Assembly: GCA_937892815.1 (NCBI GenBank)
Contig: CALBHZ010000302.1
Location: forward strand, 1-6,479
Direction: 5' to 3'
Length of the DNA: 6,479 nucleotides
From: an uncultured archaeon
Lineage (GTDB): Archaea; Thermoproteota; Nitrososphaeria; Conexivisphaerales; CALBHZ01
A model generated the notes under the pieces. That model worked only from the letters and a program-made list of their open reading frames with translations. It did no database searches and had not been told where the DNA came from. Positions 5,761 through 6,479 of this stretch are shown in pieces. Made by a program: the position numbers and the translations under genes. Each line of letters starts with the position of its first letter. Position 1 is the stretch's first letter.

Positions 5761-6479
5761 CTATTCCTTTCGTCCCAACATTTCCAATATAAAATAATGT
5801 ACATCCGTTATATCCCCTAAATCCAGGATTTAAATCTGCATTTATGCTCCAAAACGCTCTATCGCTATGATCGCCTGTAATTCCATCTTCGTTTGGTTGC
5901 ATGCCGTGATCTGAAATTATAAGGAAGAGCGTGTCCTTTGGAACCATTCGCTTAAGCTCGCGAGCAAGCTTATCAAGCTCGAAATATGTACGCATTAGTC
6001 CGTCAACATCTGAATAAAGTGTATGGCCTATCCAATCTGCAATCTCGAAATATGCTCCAAATAAAACCCACTCATTTGAAATATGCTTCATAACTTCCTT
6101 TTTCCGCATCTCGTGGATTTCCCACGTTAATTTGTCCACGGCTTTAATACCGTTTTTGAGGCCTGCCTCTGTCCTAACTTGGTAAATCCAATCTGGCTCG
6201 TTGTAGCACTTAAACCAAACAGCTATCGATGGCTTAACCATATCGAAGAGCGTTGAATATAGATAATCCTCTCTCGTTACCGACTTCGGCTTTACCCCTA
6301 GTCTCATGAAAAGCTTTCACTTGCCCTTTATATGTTTAATGATCGGTAAATGCCTTAAAATTCGAAAACCTTGTTGTACTTTATCATCGTTCTCACTTTG
6401 TGCTCCTTCGGTCTCTTTCCCGTAAGAAATGAGACCCAAATTAAGGACGTGTACGGTTCGATGATCATTCTATCCATGA
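5761..6479 (-). pseudogene. Decayed alkaline-phosphatase-superfamily hydrolase (phosphodiesterase/nucleotide pyrophosphatase-like), 5' part outside window
   Basis: These are fragments of one AlkP-superfamily metal-dependent phosphohydrolase. Reading leftward from 6477, codons spell P-Y-T-S-L-I-W-V-S-F-L-T-G-K-R-P-K-E-H, the segment around the nucleophilic Thr (codon at 6450-6448), then stop at TAA 6357-6355. One base back in frame, L-R-H-L-P-I-I-K-H-I-K-G-K continues to a TGA at 6319-6317, then K-L-F-M-R-L-G-V... runs on. In that main frame (codon 1 at 6307) metal ligands are visible: D91 and H95 (DWIGH), D133-H134 (SDHGM), H147 (GDHSDRAFWS). After residue about 160 this frame loses family resemblance and ends at 5753. 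The +1 frame from 5826 instead gives G-D-I-T-D-V-H-Y-F-I-L-E and stops at 5763-5761, a typical family end. Three lesions indicate a pseudogene; sequencing errors are the main alternative. The largest intact piece (6307-5753) could be mis-called as a 184-residue gene. Confidence 0.75.

Noticed and set aside
6317..6319. In-frame TGA as selenocysteine
   Set aside because: It lies in a basic linker (K-G-K-stop-K-L-F), not at a catalytic position, and neighbouring frameshifts show general decay.
6355..6360. Programmed -1 frameshifting at the TTTTAA in the phosphatase gene
   Set aside because: The site does not fit the X-XXY-YYZ slippery heptamer in frame, and a downstream in-frame TGA and a second frameshift would still break the protein. 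Decay or sequencing error is simpler.

Overview
The window looks like a stretch of archaeal chromosome, probably from a thermophilic Thermoproteota (crenarchaeal-type) lineage. This is inferred from four things: a four-subunit ferredoxin-dependent 2-oxoacid oxidoreductase, AT-rich TATA-like elements very close to start codons (short-leader or leaderless transcripts), a tRNA gene with no encoded CCA, and heavy use of AGA/AGG and ATA codons. No species can be named from the sequence alone.

Layout. Positions 1-2898 (+) hold a tight operon for the gamma, delta, alpha and beta subunits of a pyruvate (or related 2-oxoacid):ferredoxin oxidoreductase. Each junction is a 4-nt ATGA overlap, and gamma is cut by the window's left edge. 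Convergent with it, 13 bp away, is guaB (IMP dehydrogenase, 4354-2912, -). A 95-bp divergent promoter region with two perfect 10-bp palindromes separates guaB from a beta-hydroxyacid dehydrogenase (HIBADH/glyoxylate-reductase family, about 4450-5328, +). Next is tRNA-Cys(GCA) (5356-5427, +). Facing it is a small archaeal hypothetical gene (5695-5348, -) whose frame runs straight through the antisense of the whole tRNA. The right end, 6479-5761 (-), is the decayed remainder of an alkaline-phosphatase-superfamily gene. It carries two frameshifts and one in-frame stop inside the window.

How it fits together. The por operon links 2-oxoacids, CoA and ferredoxin in central carbon metabolism. guaB commits IMP to GMP synthesis. 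The dehydrogenase probably reduces or oxidises a small beta-hydroxyacid or aldehyde with NADP(H). These are housekeeping functions, and I see no reason to link them in one pathway. The left 5.4 kb is ordinary core genome. The less ordinary part is 5.35-6.48 kb: the ORF-over-tRNA arrangement, local inverted and direct repeats, and the broken phosphatase gene. I found no convincing new multi-gene system.
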